Assembly (NCBI GenBank): GCA_963977495.1
Contig: CAXBOT010000001.1
Location: 496,001-560,000, forward strand
From: UBA1672 sp963977495
GTDB lineage: Bacteria > Pseudomonadota > Alphaproteobacteria > Micavibrionales > Micavibrionaceae
Length of the DNA: 64,000 nucleotides
Direction: 5' to 3'
Position numbers and translations under genes: made by a program. The notes under the pieces were generated by a model that did no database searches, was not told where the DNA came from, and saw only the letters and a program-made list of their open reading frames with translations. This document shows, in pieces, positions 53,796-62,950 of the stretch (its first letter is position 1; each line of letters opens with the position of its first letter).

Positions 53796-54250
53796 TTTTG
53801 GTTAGTTTGTGCGCCGTTATAGAGAGAAGCGGAACACCTACGTCAACATGTATGAGGATACTAATGTCCTCGCTACATTCCTGAGTGATATGCAAGAGAT
53901 CTTAGGTGATGCTGAAGTGGACTTTCCTGAGATACCCCGTGGCGGAAAACTTGAGTTGGCTGAAGTCCGCAGAAGTACTTACTTTTTTGCCTAGAACTAT
54001 TCACTTTTGGTTAGTTATTACATCGTTATAGAGAAACACCTCTTTCGCTTATGCCGCGGCGAGAAACCAAAACGACACCAAGCCATTACCTGAAGCCAAA
54101 TAAAAGTTAATTTTGGACAGTTAATGTATCGTTATAGAGAGAGCGCACCCTAGCCATACCCGTGGCGGAAAACCTAAACACCCTCTAAGGCATAGCGGAA
54201 GCCAAACAAAAGTTAATATTGGGCAGTTAATGTCCCGTATTAGAGAGAAG
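53796..54250 (+). repeat. Tandem array of 106-base repeats
   Basis: TTTTGG-x-x-AGTTA followed by CGTTATAGAGA recurs at 53796, 54005, 54111 and 54217. The last three are exactly 106 bases apart; the first gap (209 bases) holds an insertion. A second block, CCGTGGCGGAAAAC, recurs near 53936 and 54163. A 48-codon open frame (53851-53994) lies within the first unit, but its reality is doubtful. The array could be iterons or a regulatory array for the genes that follow. Confidence 0.65.
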
Positions 54251-54434
54251 AAGTTTGAAATGGGTTTGGATTACGCTCTCTCAACACAACCAAAACACAC
54301 AACCAACACACGACTACAAGCTAACGCGTCTGATTAACCTTCAGGACAACAAAGCTTCGTCTAAGGATAAACTTCAAGAATGGTCTTGAGGTGTCCCTTG
54401 CGTTGGGAAACTTAAACTAAAAAGGAAATATAAA

Positions 54435-55019
54435 TTGAATACTAAAAACACAATAACAAACAACACCGACAGTCTGGATGCGGTTGCACCTGAGGTCGTA
54501 CAAGCGAAGATCGTTAGTGCGGCTTGCTGTCTTGATGGCGTGACTGGAGGGGCTGCCCTCTACAAAGTTAAGGGGGACACCTCAAAGGAATGGAAAAGTA
54601 GGGAACTGCTTATTCACGCTCCGTATAAAGCGGAGAGGGCTATTCTTGAGGGGATGGTCGGAAGCATAGAGGCGGTTCTCGATGAGGTCGGATTGGATAA
54701 GGCGCGGAAGTTAGAGATAACCTGCGTTGTCTATTCGGATGTCATTGTGCGCGGCTTCAATAACCAGAAGGAAACTTGGGAAGCTAACGGCTTTATCAAC
54801 CGCAGGGGCAATAAGGTCAAAGAGAGCCGCTACTGGAAGCAGCTGTTCTCTCTCGCTGAGGCTTGTAAGATTACAGTCAGAAAACCTACGAAATACTCTA
54901 CGGTCTTAAAGGGCTGCACTAATAGAGCGCGTATGGTTGCTCAGGCAGGACTTCAGTATAAACGTGATGCTGAGGTTATGGCTCAGGTTGCGGACGCTGT
55001 AGCAAAGGACAGATCATGA
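54435..55019 (+). CDS. RNase H-like fold protein
   Basis: A protein of 194 residues. It follows RNase HI: CCLDGVTGGAALYKVKG (Asp34, first catalytic Asp), KAERAILEGMVGSIEAV (Glu67 or Glu72) and VVYSDVIVRGFNNQKETWEANGF (Asp102), then the ...KVKESRYWKQLFSLAEA helix. The last catalytic Asp is replaced (TNRARMVAQ). It begins with TTG eight bases after GGAAA and ends overlapping the ParB-like gene as ATGA. It may process RNA-DNA hybrids in element replication; activity is uncertain. Confidence 0.65.
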   Translation: MNTKNTITNNTDSLDAVAPEVVQAKIVSAACCLDGVTGGAALYKVKGDTSKEWKSRELLIHAPYKAERAILEGMVGSIEAVLDEVGLDKARKLEITCVVYSDVIVRGFNNQKETWEANGFINRRGNKVKESRYWKQLFSLAEACKITVRKPTKYSTVLKGCTNRARMVAQAGLQYKRDAEVMAQVADAVAKDRS

Positions 55020-55768
55020 TACAAAGAAAAATCCAAGAGGCTGAAAGCGAATATAAAGAGGTTTATCTCGACCACATTCTTGTAGATGCCGAGTACCACA
55101 GTAGAGGGCAGTGTAAGCAGGAGATTATCAATAGATATGAAGCGGTCTACCGTATGGAACTTGAGGAGGACATTAGTCCCTCTCAGATGCCACCGCTTGA
55201 AGTCGCGTTGATTAACGATGTCCTCGTGCTGTTCGATGGGTTTCATCGCTATGAGGCTTTGAGGAAGATTGGTAAGCGAAGTGCAGATGTCTGTATTCAC
55301 TTTGGGCGGGACTATAGAGAACTGCCTTATCTCGGAGCGAAGGGCAATCTACTGCATGGGCTACCCATGTCCACTAGAGATGTACGTAAGATCGTCTTTA
55401 GGGCTTATGTGCGCTCTAAGAGCAACAGGATTGGTAAGTGTTATAAGTCCTATCGTGAGATCGCTAAGGACTTCAGTAACCTCTACGTGCACAACACGTT
55501 TAGGAAGTGGATGAAAGAAGACTTCCCCTCGGTGTTTGAGGCCATGTCTTCAGAAGATGGGGGTGAGATTAAGTTCGAACCTTTAGACCCTGATAAGGGA
55601 CACTTAGAGGCTGGACAGGACGCGTTAGAGCACCTTACGAACCGCTATGCTTCAATCAAGAGTGCTGAGTGTAAAGCTGAGCTGCTTATGTCATCTAAAG
55701 CCACACTAAGGCGACTACTGGATGGTGCTCCACCTAATTATAAGCAATATGAAGAGGATGAATTCTAG
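55016..55768 (+). CDS. ParB/Srx-domain-like protein
   Basis: A 250-residue protein with the ParB/sulfiredoxin-fold signature VLFDGFHRYEALRKIG after PPLEVALINDV. A helix-turn-helix-like part follows (KSYREIAKDFSNLY). It is coupled to the RNase H-like gene. A 16-base palindrome resembling parS lies 45 bases downstream. A 27-base piece of this gene (55594-55620) is repeated at 50852-50878. It could serve partition, copy control or gene regulation of the element. Confidence 0.7.
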   Translation: MIQRKIQEAESEYKEVYLDHILVDAEYHSRGQCKQEIINRYEAVYRMELEEDISPSQMPPLEVALINDVLVLFDGFHRYEALRKIGKRSADVCIHFGRDYRELPYLGAKGNLLHGLPMSTRDVRKIVFRAYVRSKSNRIGKCYKSYREIAKDFSNLYVHNTFRKWMKEDFPSVFEAMSSEDGGEIKFEPLDPDKGHLEAGQDALEHLTNRYASIKSAECKAELLMSSKATLRRLLDGAPPNYKQYEEDEF

Positions 55769-55812
55769 GGGTTGGTGTAAGTTGTTGTTATCGTTGACTA
55801 AAGTGGTGCTAG

Positions 55813-55828
55813 TGTTCAATATTGAACA
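55813..55828. promoter_or_regulatory. 16-base palindrome, parS-like site
   Basis: TGTTCAATATTGAACA is a perfect palindrome with the TGTT...AACA ends of parS (TGTTTCACGTGAAACA). It is flanked by AAGTGGT (55801-55807) and ACCACTT (55852-55858) as an outer inverted repeat. It lies just past the ParB-like gene. The rest of the 344-base gap to 56111 holds nothing else I can support. Confidence 0.45.
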
Positions 55829-56111
55829 GTAGAAACCTTAGACCACTTTACAGTCGACAACAATCCTGTAAGGTGCTGTAAATAAACTAAAAAATAGCAC
55901 TCTTTGAAAACAAGTATTTATTACGTAATGAATGCTTAAAGGGGCTGCTAGAGTGAAAGCTTTAGTGGCCTCTTTAGTTTCGGAATATATTCCTATTTAT
56001 GTTCTCTTGTATCTGTTTTTTAATATACCCAAGGCGTTAAACGCGCCTTTGACTCGCCCCCACAAATACAGTACTTTTAGTTATAAAAAAATCAGTACTG
56101 GGGAGATTATT

Positions 56112-57251
56112 ATGAGTGATGAAACATTTGAAAAAGGCGTAGAAAATGCAACTGCCGACTTTTTGTTTTTTATTGATCCTGATGACATTGATAAAGAAAA
56201 CATACATAGCGCGAGTAACATTCAAGTAATACGCGATGCTCTGAATGTAAACTCGAATAATTTAGGGCAACTAATTAGCGATGATGAAGCAAAAATACTT
56301 CTTACTGACACTTTAACTGTAGGAGGGGCAGCCGCACGTGGTCTCGACATTGCTGGGATTGCAGTCAACCCTAATGCCACAGAAGACTCAATAGCTCATA
56401 TCTGCCTTGTTGTAGAACCTGAATCAAACAGAACACCACAAAAGTACATACAAGAGTTAACAGGACTACCCTCAAGTAGGTTTAAAGTCACCCCAAGCTT
56501 AGATGTAATAGATGAAGCGGTGGGCACCCACGAAGGTACACATTGTGATATTCCAAATAACCAACAAAACCAATTATTAGGAAATGAAGTTAGGGGAGAT
56601 GCAGCCGCGATTACAATGCTAGGTCAGGATCCTTTTGCGCAAATGTTTACGGATTATCGTACAATAGCAACTGCACATAAGATTGACCCTGTTCACGCAA
56701 CAGGTGTCGCCTTAGAGAACGGTGGAGTGAGTGATGTTACGTTAGACTATGTCAGAGCAACACGTGCCGTAAAACCAAGCATAGATGCACTATTTTTAGA
56801 AAAAGGCGGCTATTACAATACTAATAAAATGATACGCCTAAATCCAGAAAGATACGTAAGAACTATCGAAACGGCACTAAGAAACAACGAATTTGATGAT
56901 CCGAATAACCCCGACTTAACAGAGCATGTTCGTGCTTATACGGAGGCATTTCGTAGGCAAATAAAGGGCGTAAGTCCCCTCATTGAAACAGCGCAAAATG
57001 TTAACTCATCAACGATGGGAACAAAAACTGCCTTTGCAGACTTAAATGACATAAAAGGTAGCGCTGCAAATGTTGACTTAACAGGCGATGGTCGTGCATC
57101 AATGACAATTGGTGAAGTGAGCGCACCGGAGTTTTTTGCAAGTGTTGCAAATCCTAACCTTGCAGCTGAAAGAATTGCTATACAGGAAATAACAATTGAA
57201 AATGCTTCCATTACACAAGAACAAATATCTGCCGTAGCCATTAAAGCATAA
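56112..57251 (+). CDS. Zincin-like protein with an HEGTH motif
   Basis: A 379-residue protein of unknown family. VGTHEGTHCD gives an HExxH motif (His140, Glu141, His144), and NEVRGDAAAI offers a third ligand (Glu159), the plan of a metallopeptidase. No signal peptide, so it is cytosolic or exported by another route. GGGAG seven bases before the ATG at 56112 fixes the start; the frame is open to 55932 and would add a hydrophobic segment. The neighbour is the integrase on the other strand. Confidence 0.6.
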   Translation: MSDETFEKGVENATADFLFFIDPDDIDKENIHSASNIQVIRDALNVNSNNLGQLISDDEAKILLTDTLTVGGAAARGLDIAGIAVNPNATEDSIAHICLVVEPESNRTPQKYIQELTGLPSSRFKVTPSLDVIDEAVGTHEGTHCDIPNNQQNQLLGNEVRGDAAAITMLGQDPFAQMFTDYRTIATAHKIDPVHATGVALENGGVSDVTLDYVRATRAVKPSIDALFLEKGGYYNTNKMIRLNPERYVRTIETALRNNEFDDPNNPDLTEHVRAYTEAFRRQIKGVSPLIETAQNVNSSTMGTKTAFADLNDIKGSAANVDLTGDGRASMTIGEVSAPEFFASVANPNLAAERIAIQEITIENASITQEQISAVAIKA

Positions 57252-57379
57252 CCTTCATCTAGGATTCTTATACGGTCAAAAAGAACGTTTATAGATTGTT
57301 AATTAGCGCGTAGACAAACTTTCACTATAGTAGTTTGGCCGTGCCACAAAGCTCTAGGCATCATGGTCAAGTTCGGAAT

Positions 57380-59098
57380 TTATAGCCCCCAATTAAGTCC
57401 GCCATAGTCCACCTTCTGTAACCCTTCGTTCAACACCTCCAAGCTGTAGCCAGAACCATACCGCCCTGACATGCCTTGCTCTTTGTGCCCCTGAAGTGCA
57501 TCCATAATCTCTTTAGGAACACCTGAGTTTCTACAAGCGTCCTCGAAAGTGTGTCTGAAGGAATGGAAAGAGTTCTTCTGGTGCTTAATACCTAGAGCAG
57601 TAAGAAAGCGGCGAAAGTGTCCTGAAAAAGCATGTGAGTATGTCCCATCGTTGCCTTTAGTGATCTCAGGGAATAGCCTATGCTCGCCTTTGGCTTTGCG
57701 CTTCTCCACTAATGCAATCAGCCCCATACCTATCAGTGTGCGGTGTATAGGAATGATGCGTTTACTTGAGTTGGTCTTGAGCGTCTTGTCTGGTTGATCT
57801 GCGTTGATATCGAGGTAGTGAATACAACCTTCCTGTTTAATATCATCAATGTGAAGCTGAAGGATTTCCCCCAGACGTGCACCAGAAAATAATCCTATGA
57901 GAGGAACCCAATATTTAGCCGTATCCTTCATGGAGTAGGTGCCAGATTGTTGCCACTTACTTTCGGATAGACAGCCAGTGTATACAGGGGCACTGAAGAT
58001 TGCCTTGAGTTCATCCTGAGTAAAGGGAAAGCGTTCATCTCTTGCTTGGGACTTAATGCTGATATTCATACCTGTGAAGGGGTTATTGGTTACATCATCA
58101 TAGTTACGAATAATCCAATTCCATATTGAGCCTGTGAAGCGCAGTATCTTGTTAATGTTGGTGTCGCTCATTGGTAGTAGAGCAAGCTTTTCTGCTTTGG
58201 TGGCGGCGTCCTTAATGCTCAATTCTTTAATGGCGGCGACTTTAGTCCAGTTAGGGGGCAGCTTTAGAATAACACTCTTGTATTCTCGTGCGTCACTCTT
58301 GGTGTAATCGGTTATTGGTCTATTCCCTGTTAGTTCTATGAAGCGTGTTACCCATACGCGGTGTGCCCGTGCTGTTTTGTCCGTCCAAGATGTTCTGGTC
58401 TTCTCAGCCATCCATTCTTCCATCACATCAGACAGCAATGGTGTCCCAGATTCCACAGGAGAGTCACTGAGGCCACCTTTCGGATTTTCTGGTGTATCCA
58501 CTAAGCCGCCTTCGTTTCGGCTTTGTATGGACTCGTATGCGCGAATAGTGGCTTTCTGAAGTGTCATGGCTACCTGCTTAAAGGCTAGACTGCCTTCCTT
58601 CAGCTTCAGGTTGATACTGTCCCAACTTAAGACCTCGCTAGCTTCACCGTGAAAAAACACCCCAGTGTTCCCTTGAGCGTAGCCCTCGCGTGTAATGCCT
58701 GTGAGGTTTTCAATGTCAGTTTTATATTCATCAAAAGTGGGGGCAGGTACTTCCAATTCAGCGTCCCTAAAGAACCCGTGAAGGCGCGTCTCTTCGTCTT
58801 CTTCAAGAAGGTGGCGATAGTATGTGTCTTCAATGAACTTTAGTTGATCTTTAGTGATTGTTTCTAACGCTGGGAGGGACTGCCTTGCTAGCTCTCTCCT
58901 GTGACGTTCGAACTTAGCTTCTACTTTTGCAGCTTCTTTTCTGACAAGCTTTATAGCCTCTTGATAATCTTTAGTCTGAAGAGAGAAATATTCTTCCTTC
59001 TTTCCGTAGCTACCGATGATATCTGAGGGTACTCTCGCGCGAAAGTAATAGACCGCCCCGCGGCGAATAAGATGCGTTTGTTTAGCCACTTCATTCAT
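57380..59098 (-). CDS. Tyrosine recombinase (integrase) of the tRNA-Ser element
   Basis: A tyrosine recombinase of 572 residues that would cut and join at the tRNA-Ser attachment site. The N-terminal part (RGAVYYFRARVP) is an arm-binding domain of the DUF6538 type, followed by a SAM-like core-binding domain and the catalytic domain: Arg408 in SGARLGEI, Lys446 in NSSKRIIPIH, His512 and Arg515 in FHSFRH, His538 in GHKEQGM and Tyr547 in GRYGSG. It sits next to the tRNA, as integrases of tRNA-targeting islands do. Confidence 0.93.
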   Translation of the reverse strand: MNEVAKQTHLIRRGAVYYFRARVPSDIIGSYGKKEEYFSLQTKDYQEAIKLVRKEAAKVEAKFERHRRELARQSLPALETITKDQLKFIEDTYYRHLLEEDEETRLHGFFRDAELEVPAPTFDEYKTDIENLTGITREGYAQGNTGVFFHGEASEVLSWDSINLKLKEGSLAFKQVAMTLQKATIRAYESIQSRNEGGLVDTPENPKGGLSDSPVESGTPLLSDVMEEWMAEKTRTSWTDKTARAHRVWVTRFIELTGNRPITDYTKSDAREYKSVILKLPPNWTKVAAIKELSIKDAATKAEKLALLPMSDTNINKILRFTGSIWNWIIRNYDDVTNNPFTGMNISIKSQARDERFPFTQDELKAIFSAPVYTGCLSESKWQQSGTYSMKDTAKYWVPLIGLFSGARLGEILQLHIDDIKQEGCIHYLDINADQPDKTLKTNSSKRIIPIHRTLIGMGLIALVEKRKAKGEHRLFPEITKGNDGTYSHAFSGHFRRFLTALGIKHQKNSFHSFRHTFEDACRNSGVPKEIMDALQGHKEQGMSGRYGSGYSLEVLNEGLQKVDYGGLNWGL

Positions 59099-59104
59099 AC
59101 CTTT

Positions 59105-59122
59105 TGTGTAGCACTGTTGTGT
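59105..59122 (+). promoter_or_regulatory. Putative integrase arm-type site, right
   Basis: TGTGTAGCACT-N2-TGTGT between the integrase start and the right attachment repeat, matching 49481-49498. It may also overlap the integrase promoter. Confidence 0.5.
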
Positions 59123-59184
59123 GTCAAAGGCAATCTTAAGTGTCTGTAATGTAATAAGTATTTGATATTGCTGGTATCATAAAG

Positions 59185-59205
59185 ATAATGGCGGAGACGG
59201 AGGGA
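59185..59205 (+). repeat. Right attachment repeat of the tRNA-Ser element
   Basis: Identical to 49397-49417. It covers the last 17 bases of tRNA-Ser, including CCA, plus four bases beyond. Confidence 0.85.
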
Positions 59206-59281
59206 TTCGAACCCTCGATGAGGCTATAAACCCCATACACCCTTAGCAGGGGCGCGCCTTCAGCCACTCGGCCACGTCTCC
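59189..59281 (-). tRNA. tRNA-Ser (anticodon GCT)
   Basis: A 93-base tRNA with a long variable arm and CCA encoded. The acceptor GGAGACG (from 59281) pairs with CGTCTCC. D arm TGGCCGAGTGGCTGAAGG, anticodon loop CTGCTAA with GCT at 59247-59245, T arm GGTTCGAATCC. It reads AGC and AGT. The 3' end is the attachment target of the element to its left. Confidence 0.96.
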
Positions 59282-59337
59282 TAACGCCAATTAGTAGAGT
59301 GAATATAATTATATATCACCCTGTGTAAACCAAAAAC

Positions 59338-60789
59338 TTACCCTAGCTTCTCTTTTAAAAGTTTATTCACGGCAGCGGGGTTGGCTTTACCTTGTGATTT
59401 TTTCATAACTTGCCCGACAAAGAAGCCAAACAGCTTGTCCTTACCACCGCGATAGGCCGCAACATTGTCAGGGTTTTCGGCGATAACGTCGTCGATAATG
59501 GATTCAATTGCGCCTGTATCGGTGACCTGTTTCAAGCCTTTTTCCTCAACAATGGCAGAGGCATCTTTTCCGCTTGTGAACATATCGGCGAAAACGTCTT
59601 TGGCGATTTTACCCGAAATCGTTTCATCAGAGATCAGAGCAATAAGGCCGCCCAGTTGCGTTGCAGAGATCGGACTTTCTTCCAATGATTTTTCATTTTT
59701 ATTCAAGATACCAAGCAATTCATTGATGACCCAGTTTGCAGATAATTTTGCATCATGGCCTGCGGCAACGGTCTCGTAATAATCGGCGCGGATGCGCTCT
59801 GCGATCAGAACGCTGGCATCATAGGCACTTAAACCAAAATCACCCATGAAACGGTGTTTCTTTTCATCGGGGAGTTCGGGCAAAGTTTGTTTGATTTCAT
59901 CAACCCAGCTTTGTGCGAATTCCAGCGGGAGCAGGTCAGGGTCAGGGAAGTAGCGATAGTCATGCGCTTCTTCTTTGGAGCGCATAGAGCGTGTTTCAAG
60001 CTTTACCGGATCCCACAGGCGGGTTTCCTGAACGACGCTGCCGCCTGCCTCAAGAAGCTCAACCTGACGGCGTGCCTCATATTCGATGGCTTGTTGCACG
60101 GCCTTAACGGAGTTCACGTTTTTAACCTCTGCGCGCGTGCCAAGCTCGTCGCCCGGTTTGCGGATGGAGACGTTCACATCAGCGCGCATAGAGCCTTCGT
60201 CCATGTTCCCGTCACATGTTTCCAAATAACGAAGGATCATACGGATTTTCGTGATGTAGGCCGCGGCTTCCTCCGGCCCTCTGATATCAGGTTCAGAGAC
60301 AATTTCCATGAGCGCACAGCCCGAGCGATTCAAATCAACATAGGATTTTTTCGGATGCTGATCATGTACGGATTTCCCCGCATCTTGTTCTAGGTGAAGC
60401 CGCGTGATGCCGATGTCTTTGACACTGCCATCGCTAAGGTCAATTTCTATTTTTCCTTCGCCAACAATAGGGTCTTCGAATTGAGAAATTTGATAGCCTT
60501 GTGGTAGGTCAGGATAAAAATAGTTTTTACGCGCAAAAACGGAGCGGTTGTTAATTTTAGCATTTAAGCCGAGGCCGGTTTTGATGGCTTGCTCAACACA
60601 TTTTTTGTTTAAGACAGGCAGCATGCCGGGCATGGCCGCATCAACAAGGGATACTTGTGTGTTTGGCGCAGCGCCGAATGCTGTCGATGCGCCTGAAAAT
60701 AATTTTGATTTTGCGATGATTTGGGCATGGACTTCCATACCGATGACGATTTCCCATGCGCCCGTTTCGCCCTGTATCATTTGAGACAT
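59338..60789 (-). CDS. gatB: Asp/Glu-tRNA amidotransferase subunit B
   Basis: GatB binds mischarged Glu-tRNA-Gln or Asp-tRNA-Asn and activates it for amidation by ammonia from GatA. WEIVIGMEVHAQI opens it, then LPQGYQISQFEDPI, RLHLEQDAGKSVHD, the YVDLNRSGCALMEIVSEPD hallmark and the C-terminal GKANPAAVNKLLKEKLG tail domain. At 483 residues it is full length. It is the last gene of the gatC-orf-gatA-orf-gatB run. Confidence 0.97.
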   Translation of the reverse strand: MSQMIQGETGAWEIVIGMEVHAQIIAKSKLFSGASTAFGAAPNTQVSLVDAAMPGMLPVLNKKCVEQAIKTGLGLNAKINNRSVFARKNYFYPDLPQGYQISQFEDPIVGEGKIEIDLSDGSVKDIGITRLHLEQDAGKSVHDQHPKKSYVDLNRSGCALMEIVSEPDIRGPEEAAAYITKIRMILRYLETCDGNMDEGSMRADVNVSIRKPGDELGTRAEVKNVNSVKAVQQAIEYEARRQVELLEAGGSVVQETRLWDPVKLETRSMRSKEEAHDYRYFPDPDLLPLEFAQSWVDEIKQTLPELPDEKKHRFMGDFGLSAYDASVLIAERIRADYYETVAAGHDAKLSANWVINELLGILNKNEKSLEESPISATQLGGLIALISDETISGKIAKDVFADMFTSGKDASAIVEEKGLKQVTDTGAIESIIDDVIAENPDNVAAYRGGKDKLFGFFVGQVMKKSQGKANPAAVNKLLKEKLG

Positions 60790-60815
60790 GTTTCAAATAT
60801 TCCTTTTATTTTCAA

Positions 60816-61469
60816 TTAGTTTTGTTTTTTGTAAAGCATATGGTAACGGCAGTTTTCGATGTATTTATTGGCCGTGTTGCCATAATTTGATGTTGTGAAG
60901 AAATGTTCCAAAGGATTTAAAGTCATTGGATCATGTTTCAATGACTGCATAATGATGTAAGAAGCATCCTTGTTGATCACATCAACATATTGTTTGGCAG
61001 AGCATTCGCACACGCTTTTCTTTCCGGCAATGAGCGTTCTAACAATCGGCGAAACGACGCAGTCTTTATACAGCTTTTGCTCCATAACATAGCCCATACA
61101 TGCCGTATAAGCATAGGCGATGACTTTACCGCGCGCATCACGCCCTTTGTTGTTATTCTCATACAAATTGTTGAATTCCGAGACTTTTAAGACCTCGGCC
61201 ATGTTGGCGGACGTACAGGCGCATAAAATTTCTTTTTCATCGTCATCAAAGGCAAGGCTTTCCTTATCCATACATTTTTTATAGTAGATATTGGCCATGT
61301 CTTTTGCTGTTACGGCGCGATCCTCACCATCTACTTTCGGATTGAGAATATCGCCCAATGATTGCACATCATCGCTTTGCTCATCAGTTTGAGCAGAAGA
61401 CATCGTTGGTGTGATCAGTGCAAAGCACACTAGAAAAGAGAAAATGACGTACAGATATTTGGTTTTCAT
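60816..61469 (-). CDS. Secreted Cys-rich hypothetical protein inside the gat operon
   Basis: A 217-residue exported protein (signal peptide YVIFSFLVCFALITPTMSSAQ). Several paired cysteines (ILCACTSAN, SVCECSAKQ) suggest disulfides in the periplasm. Family unknown. Its ATG overlaps the gatA stop as ATGA and gatB follows at 26 bases, so it is translated with the amidotransferase genes though a link in function is not evident. Confidence 0.65.
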   Translation of the reverse strand: MKTKYLYVIFSFLVCFALITPTMSSAQTDEQSDDVQSLGDILNPKVDGEDRAVTAKDMANIYYKKCMDKESLAFDDDEKEILCACTSANMAEVLKVSEFNNLYENNNKGRDARGKVIAYAYTACMGYVMEQKLYKDCVVSPIVRTLIAGKKSVCECSAKQYVDVINKDASYIIMQSLKHDPMTLNPLEHFFTTSNYGNTANKYIENCRYHMLYKKQN

Positions 61470-62950
61470 GCGGCATCCTTTAAAATGGTTTGTGGAACGC
61501 CCTTGAATTGTGCCAGATTTTCTATGACCCTCGCAACTCTAAACACCATTTCCTCATCCCATGGTCGGCCGATAACTTGTAAACCAAGTGGCAAGCCCTG
61601 TGAATCCATACCCGCAGGGATAGACATTCCGGGGAGCCCTGCCAGAGAAGCAGGAACGGTGAATACATCATTCAGATACATTTTAATCGGATCATCTTCG
61701 TTCTCGCCAACAGCAAAAGCTGCAGAAGGGGCTGTCGGTGTCAGTAGAGCATCACATTGTTTGAATGCATTCAGAAAGTCATTCGCGATTAAACGGCGCA
61801 CTTTTTGCGCCTTAATATAATATGCATCGTAATAGCCTGATGACAGCGCATAAGTCCCAATCATAATGCGACGCTTAACCTCATCGCCGAAACCTTCGGC
61901 GCGTGATAGCTCGTACATATCTTTCAAATCGTCTTCATGGACACGGTGGCCAAAACGTACGCCATCATAGCGCGCAAGGTTTGATGATGCCTCTGCAGGT
62001 GCAATGATGTAGTAGGTGGCCAGTGCATAATGCGTGTGAGGCAAGCTAACCTCAACGGTTTTTGCGCCCGCACTGTGCAGCCATTCAATGCCTTGTTCCC
62101 AAAGCTTGCTAATTTCCTCAGGCATACCATCAACGCGATATTCTTTCGGAATACCGATGACTTTACCTTGAATATTACCATCAAGCGCAGCGGCAAAATC
62201 AGGGACTGCTTTATTCGCTGATGTGCTGTCTTTGGGGTCATAGCCCGCCATGGATTGCAGCATAAGTGCGTTGTCTTCCACGGTTCTGGCGAAGGTTCCC
62301 GCCTGATCGAGTGAGGAGGCAAACGCAACAACGCCCCAACGTGAACAGCGTCCATATGTAGGCTTTATACCTGAAATCCCGCAAAATGCCGCGGGTTGGC
62401 GTATTGAACCGCCAGTGTCCGTACCAGTTGCGCCCATGCACAAGCGCCCTGCAACGGCCGCAGCGGAGCCGCCGGATGATCCACCGGGTACTAAGTCTGC
62501 ATCGTCGTTCTCACGTTTCCAAGGGTTTATGACATTACCGAAATAGCTGGTCGTATTGGACGAGCCCATAGCAAATTCATCCAAGTTGGTCTTGCCAAGC
62601 ATAACCGCACCATTATCAAATAAGTTTTGTGTCACGGTTGATTCATATTGCGGGATAAACCCTTCAAGAATATGGCTAGCTGCGGTTGTTTGAACACCCT
62701 CGGTACAGAATAAATCTTTAATAGCCAAAGGAATACCTTCAAGAATACCAACATTACCCGCTGCGCGTTTTGCATCAGAGGCTTTGGCTTGTTCAAGAGC
62801 AATTTCCGGCGTTTCTACAATATATGCATTCAAATTTTTATGCGCTGCCATCACGTCAATATGTGCCTGTGTTAACTCTACAGAGGTGAAGTCTTTGTTT
62901 TTCAGGCCGGATAGTGCTTCGGCAATTGTAAGATTTGTTAAATCGGTCAT
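61466..62950 (-). CDS. gatA: Asp/Glu-tRNA amidotransferase subunit A
   Basis: GatA is the amidase subunit that frees ammonia from glutamine. The amidase-signature triad is visible: Lys78 in LAIKDLF, cis-Ser in PGGSSGGSAAAVA (Ser158) and the nucleophile Ser182 in TDTGGSIRQPAAFCG. GIKPTYGRCSRWG follows. At 494 residues it is full length. The ATG overlaps the stop of the 80-aa gene as ATGA. Confidence 0.97.
   Translation of the reverse strand: MTDLTNLTIAEALSGLKNKDFTSVELTQAHIDVMAAHKNLNAYIVETPEIALEQAKASDAKRAAGNVGILEGIPLAIKDLFCTEGVQTTAASHILEGFIPQYESTVTQNLFDNGAVMLGKTNLDEFAMGSSNTTSYFGNVINPWKRENDDADLVPGGSSGGSAAAVAGRLCMGATGTDTGGSIRQPAAFCGISGIKPTYGRCSRWGVVAFASSLDQAGTFARTVEDNALMLQSMAGYDPKDSTSANKAVPDFAAALDGNIQGKVIGIPKEYRVDGMPEEISKLWEQGIEWLHSAGAKTVEVSLPHTHYALATYYIIAPAEASSNLARYDGVRFGHRVHEDDLKDMYELSRAEGFGDEVKRRIMIGTYALSSGYYDAYYIKAQKVRRLIANDFLNAFKQCDALLTPTAPSAAFAVGENEDDPIKMYLNDVFTVPASLAGLPGMSIPAGMDSQGLPLGLQVIGRPWDEEMVFRVARVIENLAQFKGVPQTILKDAA

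Larger units (their letters stand above)
49397..59205. mobile_element. Integrated element in the 3' end of tRNA-Ser(GCT), about 9.8 kb
   Basis: The element is bounded by the perfect 21-base repeats and carries a tyrosine integrase whose N-terminus faces the tRNA. A motif TGTGTAGCACT-N2-TGTGT lies inside each end (49481 and 59105) as a probable integrase arm site. Contents: a DUF2927 copy, small orphans, a broken resolvase, a 106-base tandem array, RNase H-like and ParB-like genes, and a zincin-like protein. No relaxase, capsid or pore genes are seen. It could be a phage satellite or a plasmid-derived island. Confidence 0.85.

Noticed and set aside
53796..54250. CRISPR array
   Set aside because: Units are about 106 bases with internal similarity, few in number, and no cas genes occur in the window.
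55932..56111. Upstream extension of the HEGTH protein giving a membrane anchor
   Set aside because: The ATG at 56112 has a clear GGGAG, and the extension has low-quality start context.
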